Source of the DNA: Streptomyces olivochromogenes | Lineage (GTDB): Bacteria > Actinomycetota > Actinomycetes > Streptomycetales > Streptomycetaceae | Length of the DNA: 64,000 nt | Reading direction: 5' to 3' | NCBI RefSeq assembly: GCF_001514115.1 | Contig: NZ_KQ948456.1 | Location: 405,043 to 469,042, forward strand | Part shown: positions 43,076 through 51,559 of the stretch, one piece after another | Numbering within the stretch: the stretch's first letter is position 1 | How the letters are laid out: every line of letters starts with the position of its first letter | The notes under the pieces: generated by a model | What the model saw: only the letters and a program-made list of their open reading frames with translations | The model's database searches: none | What the model was told of the DNA's origin: nothing | Made by a program: the position numbers and the translations under genes

Positions 43076-43480
43076 GTGAAAGAGATTCGGCGCGGCACGC
43101 TTCAGGAGCAGACCTTCTACGAGCAGGTCGGCGGCGAGGAGACCTTCCGGCGCCTCGTGCATCGTTTCTACGAGGGAGTGGCCGAAGACCCGCTGCTGCG
43201 AGCCATGTACCCCGAGGAGGACCTGGGCCCGGCCGAGGAACGCTTCACGCTGTTCCTGATCCAGTACTGGGGCGGCCCGACGACGTACAGCGACAACCGC
43301 GGTCACCCCCGGCTGCGGATGCGGCACGCCCCGTTCGCCGTCGACCAGGCGGCACACGACGCCTGGCTGGCGCACATGCGCGTGGCCGTCGACGAACTCG
43401 GCCTCTCCGAGGAGCACGAGCACACGCTCTGGAACTACCTGACGTACGCGGCGGCGTCGATGATCAACACGGCCGGCTGA
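43076..43480 (+). CDS. glbO: Group II truncated haemoglobin
   Basis: 134 residues, GTG start. Sequence matches TrHbO: FYEQVGGEETFRRLVHRFYE, the Tyr in the B helix region, QYWGGPTTYSDNRGHPRLRMRHAPF with the proximal histidine and the CD-region tyrosine (given in sections), and the G8 tryptophan in AHDAWLAHM. Heme protein, oxygen or peroxide/NO chemistry; precise role in Streptomyces not settled. Stands alone between the methyltransferase and the gene at 43497. Confidence 0.93.
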   Translation: MKEIRRGTLQEQTFYEQVGGEETFRRLVHRFYEGVAEDPLLRAMYPEEDLGPAEERFTLFLIQYWGGPTTYSDNRGHPRLRMRHAPFAVDQAAHDAWLAHMRVAVDELGLSEEHEHTLWNYLTYAAASMINTAG

Positions 43481-43496
43481 CAGCGCCCCGGGGGAA

Positions 43497-44192
43497 TCAG
43501 CGGACGCTGACGTCCAGTGCCCCGAGTCCCGCCCTGCGGACGGCGATCGATCCGTAGGGCGTACGCAGCCGCAGCCACGCCCCGGACGAGTACAGCCTCA
43601 ACGGGCTCTCGCCCGGGTCGGTTTGACGCACCGGCAGCAGGAACCCGAGCGACTGCGCCGCGTGCACGGCCCGTACCTGAAGGCCGGTGTCACCGATCGG
43701 CCGGGACCAGATCTCCCGCCCTATGCGGTCGAGTTCGGCGCGCGTACGTGCCTCGGTCGCCAACTCCTGCGTACGGGACCGGAATTCGGCGACCGCGGTG
43801 GCGATCATCGCGCGTACGGCGTCCGGCCCGGGCAGTCCCGGCTCCGGCTGCCAGCCTCCGCGGGGCGGGAGGACCCCGGCCCACGGCGGCCCGGTGACGG
43901 CCCCGGGAACACTGACGGTGGCCGCCGACTCGTCGATGGACTCCAGGAGTTCACCGGCGGAGACGGTCACGTCGAGGGTGACGTCGAGACCGTTCTCGTA
44001 CGGCTTGGCGAGCCGCGCCGTACGGATCGCGAGGACCTCGAACGACGGCGGCCGGCCGAAGACCGCGAGCGCGGTGCCGGACACCTGGAGGCGTACGGCG
44101 GCGGCGCGGTCGTAGTGGATCAGCCGGGCGAGGAAGGCGGCGAGGTCCGCCGCCTCCCCGTCGTCGGTGAGGTGCAGGGCGGTCACGGTCAT
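43497..44192 (-). CDS. Conserved actinobacterial protein of unknown function
   Basis: 231 residues. Features: MTVTALHLTDDGEAADLAAFLARLIHYD split across the first strand and helix, AAAVRLQVSGTALAVFGRPP, a middle helix (MIATAVAEFRSRTQELATEA) and a C-terminal GFLLPVRQTDPGESPLRLYSSG. Cytoplasmic, no enzyme motif. It overlaps the upstream thioesterase gene by 4 bases and, with it and ettA, forms a minus-strand run common in Streptomyces. No function assigned. Confidence 0.75.
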   Translation of the reverse strand: MTVTALHLTDDGEAADLAAFLARLIHYDRAAAVRLQVSGTALAVFGRPPSFEVLAIRTARLAKPYENGLDVTLDVTVSAGELLESIDESAATVSVPGAVTGPPWAGVLPPRGGWQPEPGLPGPDAVRAMIATAVAEFRSRTQELATEARTRAELDRIGREIWSRPIGDTGLQVRAVHAAQSLGFLLPVRQTDPGESPLRLYSSGAWLRLRTPYGSIAVRRAGLGALDVSVR

Positions 44193-44602
44193 GCCGCGAC
44201 GGCCTCCTCAGCCTGGTCGTCCCGGTACTCCGCCAGGAACTCGCGCTCCTCGGCGGTGAGGCGGCGCGGGCGCTGGGCCTCGAAGTCGAACGGCACGACC
44301 ACGGTCGCGGCCCGGACGTAGAGCTGGTCCGCGTCCTTGACCTCGTACGTGATCGTGAACGACGCGGCCCTTATCTGGGTGATCCACAGCTCGATGTCCA
44401 CCGGCTCGCGCCGGTGGACGAGCTGCCGCTTGTAGTCGATCTCGTGGCGCGCCACCACGGACCCCTGCTTGAACTGCTTGTCCGGGCGGGTCAGGAAGTC
44501 GATACGTGCTTCCTCCAGGTAGCGGAGGAAGACCGCGTTGTTGACGTGGCCGTACGCGTCCATGTCCGCCCAGCGCAGCGGGCAGCGGTAGATGTGCCGC
44601 AA
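44189..44602 (-). CDS. Acyl-CoA thioesterase (hotdog fold, 4HBT)
   Basis: 137 residues. The hotdog motif LRWADMDAYGHVNNAVFLRYLEEAR (given to position, residues 8-32) carries the catalytic Asp and the YGHVNN turn of 4-hydroxybenzoyl-CoA thioesterase relatives. The rest is the expected central helix and sheet. It probably hydrolyses short acyl-CoA or acyl-ACP. It starts 6 bases after ettA ends and overlaps the following gene, so the three are an operon. Confidence 0.88.
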   Translation of the reverse strand: MRHIYRCPLRWADMDAYGHVNNAVFLRYLEEARIDFLTRPDKQFKQGSVVARHEIDYKRQLVHRREPVDIELWITQIRAASFTITYEVKDADQLYVRAATVVVPFDFEAQRPRRLTAEEREFLAEYRDDQAEEAVAA

Positions 44603-44608
44603 GATCGA

Positions 44609-46273
44609 TCAGCCCCGGGTCAGCTTCTTGTAGGTGGCACGGTGCGGGCGGGCGGCGTCCGCGCCGAGGCGCTCGATCTTGTTCTTCTCGTACGACTCGA
44701 AGTTGCCCTCGAACCAGAACCACTTCGACTCACCCTCGTAGGCGAGGATGTGCGTCGCGACCCGGTCCAGGAACCAACGGTCGTGGGAGACGACCACGGC
44801 CGCACCCGGGAACTCCAGCAGCGCGTTCTCGAGCGAGGACAGCGTCTCGACGTCGAGGTCGTTGGTCGGCTCGTCGAGGAGCAGCAGGTTGCCGCCCTGC
44901 TTGAGGGTGAGGGCGAGGTTGAGCCGGTTGCGCTCACCGCCGGACAGGACACCGGCCGGCTTCTGCTGGTCGGGACCCTTGAAGCCGAAGGCGGAGACGT
45001 ACGCGCGCGACGGCATCTCGACCTGGCCCACATTGATGTAGTCCAGCTCGTCCGAGACGACGGCCCACAGCGACTTCTTCGGGTCGATGTTCTCGCGGCT
45101 CTGGTCGACGTAACTGATCTTGACGGTCTCGCCGACCTTGATCGTGCCGGAGTCCGGGGTCTCCAGACCCTGGATCATCTTGAAGAGGGTGGTCTTGCCG
45201 GCGCCGTTCGGGCCGATGACGCCGACGATCCCGTTACGCGGCAGCGTGAAGGAGAGGTCGTCGATGAGGACCTTCTCCCCGAAGGCCTTGGAGAGGTTGT
45301 TGACCTCGACGACGATGGAGCCCAGACGCGGGCCCGGCGGGATCTGGATCTCCTCGAAGTCCAGCTTCCGCATCTTGTCGGCCTCGGCCGCCATCTCCTC
45401 GTAGCGCGCCAGACGCGCCTTGGACTTGGCCTGACGCCCCTTGGCGTTGGACCGCACCCACTCGAGCTCTTCCTTGAGCCGCTTGGCGCGCTTGGCGTCC
45501 TTCTGGCCCTCGACCTTGAGGCGGGAGGCCTTGCTCTCCAGGTACGTCGAGTAGTTGCCCTCGTAGCCGATGGCGCGGCCGCGGTCGAGCTCGAGGATCC
45601 AGCCGGCGACGTTGTCGAGGAAGTACCGGTCGTGGGTGACGGCGACGACGGTGCCGGGGTACTTCGCGAGGTGCTGCTCCAGCCACTGCACGGACTCGGC
45701 GTCCAGGTGGTTGGTGGGCTCGTCGAGGAGCAGCAGGTCGGGCGCCTCGATCAGCAGCTTGCACAGCGCGACGCGGCGGCGCTCACCACCGGAGAGGTTC
45801 GTGACCGGCCAGTCGCCGGGCGGGCAGCCCAGGGCGTCCATGGCCTGCTCCAGCTGGGCGTCCAGGTCCCACGCGTTGGCGTGGTCCAGGTCCTCCTGGA
45901 GCTTGCCCATCTCGTCCAGCAGCGCGTCCGAGTAGTCGGTCGCCATCAGCTCGGCGACCTCGTTGAAGCGCTTGAGCTTGCCCATGATCTCGGCGGCGCC
46001 GTCCTGGACGTTCTCCAGGACCGTCTTGGACTCGTCGAGCGGGGGCTCCTGGAGCAGCATCCCGACGCTGTAGCCGGGTGACAGGAACGCGTCACCGTTG
46101 GAGGGCTGCTCGAGCCCCGCCATGATCTTGAGAACGGTGGACTTACCAGCACCGTTCGGACCGACCACACCGATCTTCGCACCCGGCAGGAAGCTCAAGG
46201 TGACGTCGTCGAGAATCACCTTGTCGCCGTGCGCCTTGCGCGTCTTGCGCATGGTGTAAATGAACTCAGCCAA
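44609..46273 (-). CDS. ettA: Energy-dependent translational throttle protein (ABC-F ATPase)
   Basis: 554 residues from TTG 46273, chosen because EttA proteins begin AEFIYTMRK. Two ABC domains: Walker A GPNGAGKST and signature LSGGERRRVALCK, then GPNGAGKTT and LSGGERNRLNLAL, with Walker B LLLLDEPTNHLD and LLLLDEPTNDLD. The interdomain linker (PtIM) is the charged stretch EGQKDAKRAKRLKEELEWVR. No membrane segments. EttA binds the ribosomal E site and gates entry into elongation according to ATP/ADP. The ribosome binding site is weak, which agrees with a non-ATG start in a housekeeping gene that may be autoregulated. Confidence 0.95.
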   Translation of the reverse strand: MAEFIYTMRKTRKAHGDKVILDDVTLSFLPGAKIGVVGPNGAGKSTVLKIMAGLEQPSNGDAFLSPGYSVGMLLQEPPLDESKTVLENVQDGAAEIMGKLKRFNEVAELMATDYSDALLDEMGKLQEDLDHANAWDLDAQLEQAMDALGCPPGDWPVTNLSGGERRRVALCKLLIEAPDLLLLDEPTNHLDAESVQWLEQHLAKYPGTVVAVTHDRYFLDNVAGWILELDRGRAIGYEGNYSTYLESKASRLKVEGQKDAKRAKRLKEELEWVRSNAKGRQAKSKARLARYEEMAAEADKMRKLDFEEIQIPPGPRLGSIVVEVNNLSKAFGEKVLIDDLSFTLPRNGIVGVIGPNGAGKTTLFKMIQGLETPDSGTIKVGETVKISYVDQSRENIDPKKSLWAVVSDELDYINVGQVEMPSRAYVSAFGFKGPDQQKPAGVLSGGERNRLNLALTLKQGGNLLLLDEPTNDLDVETLSSLENALLEFPGAAVVVSHDRWFLDRVATHILAYEGESKWFWFEGNFESYEKNKIERLGADAARPHRATYKKLTRG

Positions 46274-46570
46274 GAGAAACCGTCCGGACGCTTGAAATCG
46301 GCAGTGGGCAGATACACCCCATCTTGCCTGACCGCCACCCCTGGGGGGAAACCCGTTCGGCCGGGGGGCCGTGACCTGGACGTTCGCCGAGCGCGCCGAC
46401 AGCCGTCCTGTCACTGGTTCAACGGCCCCGGCACGGGCGGTTCGTAGTCGTTCGGTCACTCCTTGTCGACGTCGGTCGTCATCCCGTGCGGAGTCGGCGG
46501 AAGAAGCACACTCTGGTAGGAGGGGCCGAGGCCCGTACCAGGGGCTGGGCCCGCCCCGGAGGTGATCGCA

Positions 46571-46879
46571 ATGACACAGATGACACAGTCGCAACCGGCC
46601 GCCGCGCAGGCACGGACCGCCGTCGGCTGGCATGTCGAGATCGAGTTCGAGGAGGACGACCACCGCACCCGCGCCGCCGCTCTCCTCCGGCTCCCCGACG
46701 GGAACGAGGTACGCGCTCACGGGTACGCCAGCCGCCACCCCTCCGACTCCAACCAGCCGAGAGTCGGCGAGGAGGTCGCGGGCGCGCGGGCGCTCAACGA
46801 ACTGGCGATGAAGCTGCTGACCAAGGCGCACGACGAGATCGACGAGGCGTCGGGGAGGATCTCGCATCCACTGAGGTGA
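46571..46879 (+). CDS. DUF1876-family small protein
   Basis: 102 residues from ATG 46571 with GGAGG upstream. After a Gln-rich start, GWHVEIEFEEDDHRTRAAALLRLPDGNEVRAHG (residues about 18-50) and EVAGARALNELAMKLLTKAHDEI match DUF1876, a small dsRBD-like fold common in actinobacteria. Role unknown. The last codons (SHPLR) and the stop lie in a 24-bp tandem repeat. Confidence 0.8.
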   Translation: MTQMTQSQPAAAQARTAVGWHVEIEFEEDDHRTRAAALLRLPDGNEVRAHGYASRHPSDSNQPRVGEEVAGARALNELAMKLLTKAHDEIDEASGRISHPLR

Positions 46880-46951
46880 GTTGCCTCGCATCGGCTGAGG
46901 TGAGTTGCCTCGCATCCGCCGAGGTGAGCCACCTCGCATCGGCCGAGGTGA
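46862..46951. repeat. 24-bp tandem repeat, about 3.7 copies
   Basis: Units TCGCATCsrCTGAGGTGAGT... begin at 46862, 46886, 46910 and 46934. The first copy contains the last codons and stop of the DUF1876 gene; the others lie downstream. The sequence to 47077 holds no gene. Confidence 0.88.
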
Positions 46952-47077
46952 CCCTTCGCGACAGGGGCGGGGTGCGGCCGACAAGGGTGGCGTGGGGCCG
47001 ACAAGGGCAGGGTGGGACCGGCACACGCTGTTCTCAGTGATCCGGTCCGCATCCCCGTCCCACCCCGAAGGACGCCC

Positions 47078-48028
47078 ATGCCCAAGAAGATCATCATCGA
47101 CTGCGACCCCGGGCTCGACGACGCCATCGCCATCCTGCTCGCCGCCGGGAACCCCGACGTCGAGATCGTCGCCATCACGACCGTCGCGGGCAACCAGACC
47201 ATCGACAAGGTCACCCTGAACGCCCGGCAGGTCTGCACCCTGGCGGGCCTGCGCGGCGTACCGGTCGCGGCAGGTGCCGGCGGTCCCCTCGTCCGGGACC
47301 AGACCCTCGCCGCCGAGATCCACGGGGACACCGGAATGGACGGCCCCGCCTTCATCCCCCCGGCCGTGGAGACCGACCCCCGGCACGCCGTCGATCTGAT
47401 CATCGAGACGGTCCTCGCCCACCCCGGTGAGATCACCCTCGTCCCCACCGCACCCCTGACCAACATCGCACTGGCGCTGCGCCGGGAGCCCCGTATCGCC
47501 GCACTGGTCAAGGAGGTCGTCCTGATGGGCGGCTCGTACACCCGCGGCAACATCACACCGGCGGCCGAGTTCAACATCCACGCCGACCCCGAGGCGGCCG
47601 CGATCGTCTTCTCGGCGGGCTGGCCCCTGACCATGGTCGGCCTCGATCTGACGGCACAGGCCGCCGCCACACCTGAACTGCTCTCCCGCATCGGGGCGTT
47701 GGGCACCCCCGTGTCCCGGTTCGTCGTCGACCTCCTCGACCACTACAACGCCAACGTCGGCAAGGTGCACGGCGCGATGGCCACCATCCACGACGCGTGC
47801 GCGGTCGGCCGGGCCATCGACCCGAGCCTGATGGAGGTCACGCCGGCCCATGTCGAGGTCGAACTGCGGGGCACGGCGACCTACGGCATGACGGTCACCG
47901 ACTTCCGCGGCCGCTCCGGCCCGGCGAACACCTCCGTGGCGACGAAGCTGCACACCGAGCGCCTGTGGGACCTGCTCATCGGCTCGCTGGAAACCATCGC
48001 CGCGACCACCGCGCGGACCTCCTCGTAG
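47078..48028 (+). CDS. Inosine/uridine-preferring nucleoside hydrolase
   Basis: 316 residues. The N-terminal calcium site DCDPGLDDAIAILLA (residues 8-22) defines the family. PLTNIALALRREP, VLMGGS and EFNIHADPEAA with the second calcium/ribose contacts are also present, and the C-terminal histidine region is DACAVGRAI. It hydrolyses ribonucleosides to base and ribose in nucleotide salvage. It is monocistronic here, with its neighbour ending convergently at 48076. Confidence 0.92.
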   Translation: MPKKIIIDCDPGLDDAIAILLAAGNPDVEIVAITTVAGNQTIDKVTLNARQVCTLAGLRGVPVAAGAGGPLVRDQTLAAEIHGDTGMDGPAFIPPAVETDPRHAVDLIIETVLAHPGEITLVPTAPLTNIALALRREPRIAALVKEVVLMGGSYTRGNITPAAEFNIHADPEAAAIVFSAGWPLTMVGLDLTAQAAATPELLSRIGALGTPVSRFVVDLLDHYNANVGKVHGAMATIHDACAVGRAIDPSLMEVTPAHVEVELRGTATYGMTVTDFRGRSGPANTSVATKLHTERLWDLLIGSLETIAATTARTSS

Positions 48029-48075
48029 CGGTACGTCGCGGACCTCCGCGTAGCGGTACGGGAGGGCACTGGGCG

Positions 48076-50694
48076 TCACTCCCGGACGGCCGCCGGTTCC
48101 ACCGCCCGGCGCCGCATGGCGAGTGCGGCGGGGATGACGGACCAGACGACGGCCGTCACCGCGCAGGCGCCGAGGACCGCACCGACGGCCGTCCAGGGGA
48201 TCTCGATCGGGATCGGGGCCGAAAGCAGACCCATCGCGCTCCACATGCCCAGCAGGTTGAGCCCCGCGACGAGGAGGCCCAGTACCCCTCCGACCGTGAC
48301 GACCGTCAGCGCCTCGGCGCCCACCAGCCGGAGCACCTGCCACCGGGTGGCTCCGGCCAGGCGCAGCACGGCCAGGTCGCGCACGCGGTCGGAGGTCGCC
48401 ATGACCATGGTGTTGGCCAGGGAGATGCCGGTGTAGAGGAGGGCGATGCCCAGGATCAGCAGGAGGCCGAGCCGGGTCGTCCGGTTCGTCTCGGGACGAG
48501 TCGCGCGTACCCACTGGTCCTTGGTGAGGACCTGCCCGCCCGAGGTGCGCACCGCCGCGCGCAGTCCGGCGGCCACGGCGTGCGCGTCCGCGCCGGTGGT
48601 GAGGGCGACGTCGACCCGGTCGACGGGCGCGCCAGGGGCGTTGCGCGGAGTGACGTACACGCCGTTGTCGCCGGTGCCGGTGGTCATCACCGCGGCGATC
48701 CGCAGCGACTTCCTCGTGCCGTCGCCGAGCCACACCCGCACCCGCTGCCCCACGGTATGACGCTGCCACTCCCGGTTGACGATGATGGAGTCGTCGTCGA
48801 GGTCGCTCGTCCGCCCGGCCTCGACCGGCAGCCGGGTGGTGGCGGCGAGCGGTCCGGGATCCGCCGCGCGCGCCTCGGACTTGGCCAGTGACACGCCGTC
48901 CTCCAGCACATAGACGGCGCTCGACGCGGTCGCGGACACCTCCGCGCCGGAGACCTCGCGCAGCCCGCGCAGGGTGGCCGCGTCGAAGCCCGCGCCGCTC
49001 GCCGGGGTGACGACGAAGTCGGCGGCCGTCTGCCGGCGCGTCTCGTCGGCCTTCGCCTCGTTCAGGGTCGCGGTCGCGCCCAGCAGCGAGCCGGCCAGGG
49101 CGACGGTGACCAGGACCGGCGCCGCGATCGCGGCGGTGCGGCGCACACCGGCGGCGGCGTTCTCCCGGACCAGCATGCCGCCGGCGCCGGGGAGTCGGGC
49201 CGGGAGCCAGGCGATCAGCCGGGTCAGCGGGCGCACCACGACCGGCGCGAGCAGGGCGACGGCGGTGATCAGCAGCATCGGCCGGCTCACATAGGTCTTC
49301 CGGTGCAGCAGTTCACCCGGGTCGCCGACCAGGGCCAGGACCAGGGTGACGGCGGCGGTCGCCAGCAGTGCCAGGCCGGACAACCGTCGGCCCCGGGTCA
49401 TCGCACGGGTGTCCACCGAGGCCTCGCCCAGCGCCTGGACGGGGGCCGTGCGGCCCGCCCGCCAGGAGGCGGCCACCACACCGCACAGCGCGACGAACAG
49501 GCCCGTCCAGAAGGCCAGGTGGTACGGCCAGGTGGCGTCGCCGATGGTGAACCAGCCCGGCGCTAGCCCGCCGTCGACCATCCGTGCGGCCAGCCGTGGG
49601 GCACCGTACGCGCCCAGCACGCATCCCGTGGCCGAGGCGAGCACGCCCACCACCACGGCCTCGGCGATGACCATCCGGCGGATCTGTCCCGGGGTCGCCC
49701 CGGCCGTGCGCAACAGCCCGAACTCCCGGCGCCGCTGAGCGACCGCGAAGGCGAAGGTCGAGGCCACCACGAAGACCGAGACGAACCCGGTGACACCGCC
49801 GGCCGTGCCGAACAGGGCGTTCATGGCGGTGAGCGCCTCGCTGTCCCGGTCCGGGTCCGCGTCGGCGTAACGGCGCGCGTCGCCGGTGAGGACCTGGACG
49901 CCCGTGCTGCCGCGCACCGCCTCACGTACGGCCGCCGCGTCGGCGTCCACGACGAGCTGGACACTGCGGGGCGACAATACGGCGGCGCGCTCGTCGACGT
50001 AGAAGACGGCGTTCTCGAAGCCGCGTCGGGCGACTGCGCCGCTGACTTGTCCGGCGGCGCCTACCCGATCGGTGGCGCCTACCCGATCGGGGGCGCCGGT
50101 CCGTCCGGGGGCTCCGACCCGTCCGGCGGCTCCGACCCGTCCGGTACCGGCCACCCGTCCGGTACCGGCCACCCGTCCGGTGCCGACCACCCGTACCGTG
50201 CCGACCACCCGCACCGTGCCGCGATCGGTCCGTACGCGCTCCCCCGGCTTCGCCCAGTCGCCGCTGACGACGACCTCGTCGGCCGCCCGGGGCGCGCGTC
50301 CCGCGTCGATCTCGTACGGGGCGAAGGCGGCGGTGGACCAGGGATGGCCCACCAGGTCGCCGGGGCCGCCCCGGGCCCGTACGGCGAACGACCGGTCCTC
50401 GACGACGGTGCCGAGCTTCTTCAGCTGCGCGACGGCCCCGGCGGGCACGGCACGCGGCCGGGCGAGCTTGTGCACCCGGACGCCGATCGAGGTGGGCACG
50501 CGCAGGGTGTCGGCCCCTTTGACCACGACCGGCGCGGCGGCGAACCGCTCGGGTTTCCCGTCGGGCGCGTTCAGTGACGAGGCGAGGGACAGGCCCATCA
50601 CCGCGATGAGCGCGACGCCCAGTGCGAGCGCGACGAAGCTGCCGACGAAGGTGACCCAGCGGGCGCGCAGGGTGCGCAGGGCGACGCTCAGCAC
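48076..50694 (-). CDS. FtsX-like ABC transporter permease (large, MacB-like)
   Basis: 872 residues from GTG 50694, overlapping the ATPase gene by 7 bases. Membrane helix 1 is TFVGSFVALALGVALIAVMGLSLA (first 20 residues shown as its core). A large external domain, three-helix FtsX cores around GGVTGFVSVFVVASTFAFAVA and RREFGLLRTAGATPGQIRRM, a second external domain, and a second FtsX core with RVRDLAVLRLAGATRWQVLRL follow. The first external domain carries a nine-unit six-residue repeat. Two-module permeases of this type serve antimicrobial-peptide sensing or export. Divergent histidine kinase genes lie 135 bases from the ATPase. Confidence 0.9.
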   Translation of the reverse strand: MLSVALRTLRARWVTFVGSFVALALGVALIAVMGLSLASSLNAPDGKPERFAAAPVVVKGADTLRVPTSIGVRVHKLARPRAVPAGAVAQLKKLGTVVEDRSFAVRARGGPGDLVGHPWSTAAFAPYEIDAGRAPRAADEVVVSGDWAKPGERVRTDRGTVRVVGTVRVVGTGRVAGTGRVAGTGRVGAAGRVGAPGRTGAPDRVGATDRVGAAGQVSGAVARRGFENAVFYVDERAAVLSPRSVQLVVDADAAAVREAVRGSTGVQVLTGDARRYADADPDRDSEALTAMNALFGTAGGVTGFVSVFVVASTFAFAVAQRRREFGLLRTAGATPGQIRRMVIAEAVVVGVLASATGCVLGAYGAPRLAARMVDGGLAPGWFTIGDATWPYHLAFWTGLFVALCGVVAASWRAGRTAPVQALGEASVDTRAMTRGRRLSGLALLATAAVTLVLALVGDPGELLHRKTYVSRPMLLITAVALLAPVVVRPLTRLIAWLPARLPGAGGMLVRENAAAGVRRTAAIAAPVLVTVALAGSLLGATATLNEAKADETRRQTAADFVVTPASGAGFDAATLRGLREVSGAEVSATASSAVYVLEDGVSLAKSEARAADPGPLAATTRLPVEAGRTSDLDDDSIIVNREWQRHTVGQRVRVWLGDGTRKSLRIAAVMTTGTGDNGVYVTPRNAPGAPVDRVDVALTTGADAHAVAAGLRAAVRTSGGQVLTKDQWVRATRPETNRTTRLGLLLILGIALLYTGISLANTMVMATSDRVRDLAVLRLAGATRWQVLRLVGAEALTVVTVGGVLGLLVAGLNLLGMWSAMGLLSAPIPIEIPWTAVGAVLGACAVTAVVWSVIPAALAMRRRAVEPAAVRE
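50056..50217 (-). repeat. Nine 18-bp tandem repeats in the permease gene
   Basis: Nine contiguous 18-bp units encode six-residue blocks such as GTGRVA, GAAGRV and GAPDRV in the first extracellular domain of the permease. Units at 50056/50074 and 50146/50164 are almost identical, indicating recent duplication. Confidence 0.88.
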
Positions 50695-51425
50695 GGCGCG
50701 GCCTCCAGCTCGGTCATGCGCGCGGCGATGTCGCCGGCGCCGGCGCCGGCCATCTCGCCGTCGACGCGTCCGTCGACGAGGAAGACCACGCGGTCTGCGT
50801 ACGCGGCGGCCACCGGGTCGTGGGTGACCATGACGATCGTCCGGCGGTCGTCGTCGACCATGGCGCGCAGCAGGCTCAGTACCTCTCGGCCGGTCCGCGA
50901 GTCGAGGGCGCCGGTCGGCTCGTCGCCGAAGAGCACCTCGGGGCGGGTGATCAGGGCGCGGGCCAGGGCGACGCGTTGCTGCTGACCGCCGGACAGCTCC
51001 GTCGGCCGGTGCCGTGCCCGGTCGCCCAGGCCGACCTGTTCGAGTACCTCGCGCACCCGGGCCCTGGCGGGGCGGCGGCCCGCGAGCCGCAGGGGCAGCG
51101 CCACGTTCTGCTCGGCGGTCAGGGACGGCAGCAGGTTGAACGCCTGGAAGACGAACCCGATGCGTTCTCGTCGCAAGAGAGTCAGCTTGGTCTCGCTCAG
51201 CTTCGTCAGCTCGGTCCCGCCCACGGTGACCGACCCCGACGTGGGGCGGTCCAGCCCGGCCGCGCACTGCAGCAGGGTCGACTTGCCCGAGCCGGAAGGG
51301 CCCATGACGGCGGTGAAGGTTCCCCTGGGGAAGGCGAGCGAGACCTCGTCGAGTGCCGTCACCAGGCCGTCGCCCGCCCCGTACCGCCTGCTGACGGAGT
51401 ACAACCGGATCGCGTCGATGTTCAT
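50688..51425 (-). CDS. ABC transporter ATP-binding protein (MacB/BceA type)
   Basis: 245 residues from ATG 51425. Walker A GPSGSGKST, Q-loop FVFQAFNLLPSLTAEQNVALP, signature LSGGQQQRVALARAL, Walker B VLFGDEPTGALDSRTG, H-loop VMVTHDPVA. It energises the overlapping FtsX-like permease. The pair plus a divergent NarL-type two-component system resembles antibiotic-sensing modules. The substrate is unknown. Confidence 0.93.
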   Translation of the reverse strand: MNIDAIRLYSVSRRYGAGDGLVTALDEVSLAFPRGTFTAVMGPSGSGKSTLLQCAAGLDRPTSGSVTVGGTELTKLSETKLTLLRRERIGFVFQAFNLLPSLTAEQNVALPLRLAGRRPARARVREVLEQVGLGDRARHRPTELSGGQQQRVALARALITRPEVLFGDEPTGALDSRTGREVLSLLRAMVDDDRRTIVMVTHDPVAAAYADRVVFLVDGRVDGEMAGAGAGDIAARMTELEAAPC

Positions 51426-51559
51426 GGCTTCACGAAACCGTGTGGGGGTGGCGAGGCGCAGTGTGGCGGAAACGAGACTTGGGGTAGGGCCAGGCATACC
51501 CCCGGTCCGCCCCCTGTCCCGATGGCACCGCCCGGGGCGGCCCTTCTACGGTGACGCCC

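Noticed and set aside
44609..48769. A stop-free minus-strand frame of 1386 codons spanning ettA, the DUF1876 gene and part of the nucleoside hydrolase
   Set aside because: Only the ettA part (44609-46273) has protein motifs. The rest is antisense to two clear genes, and high GC content removes stop codons by chance.
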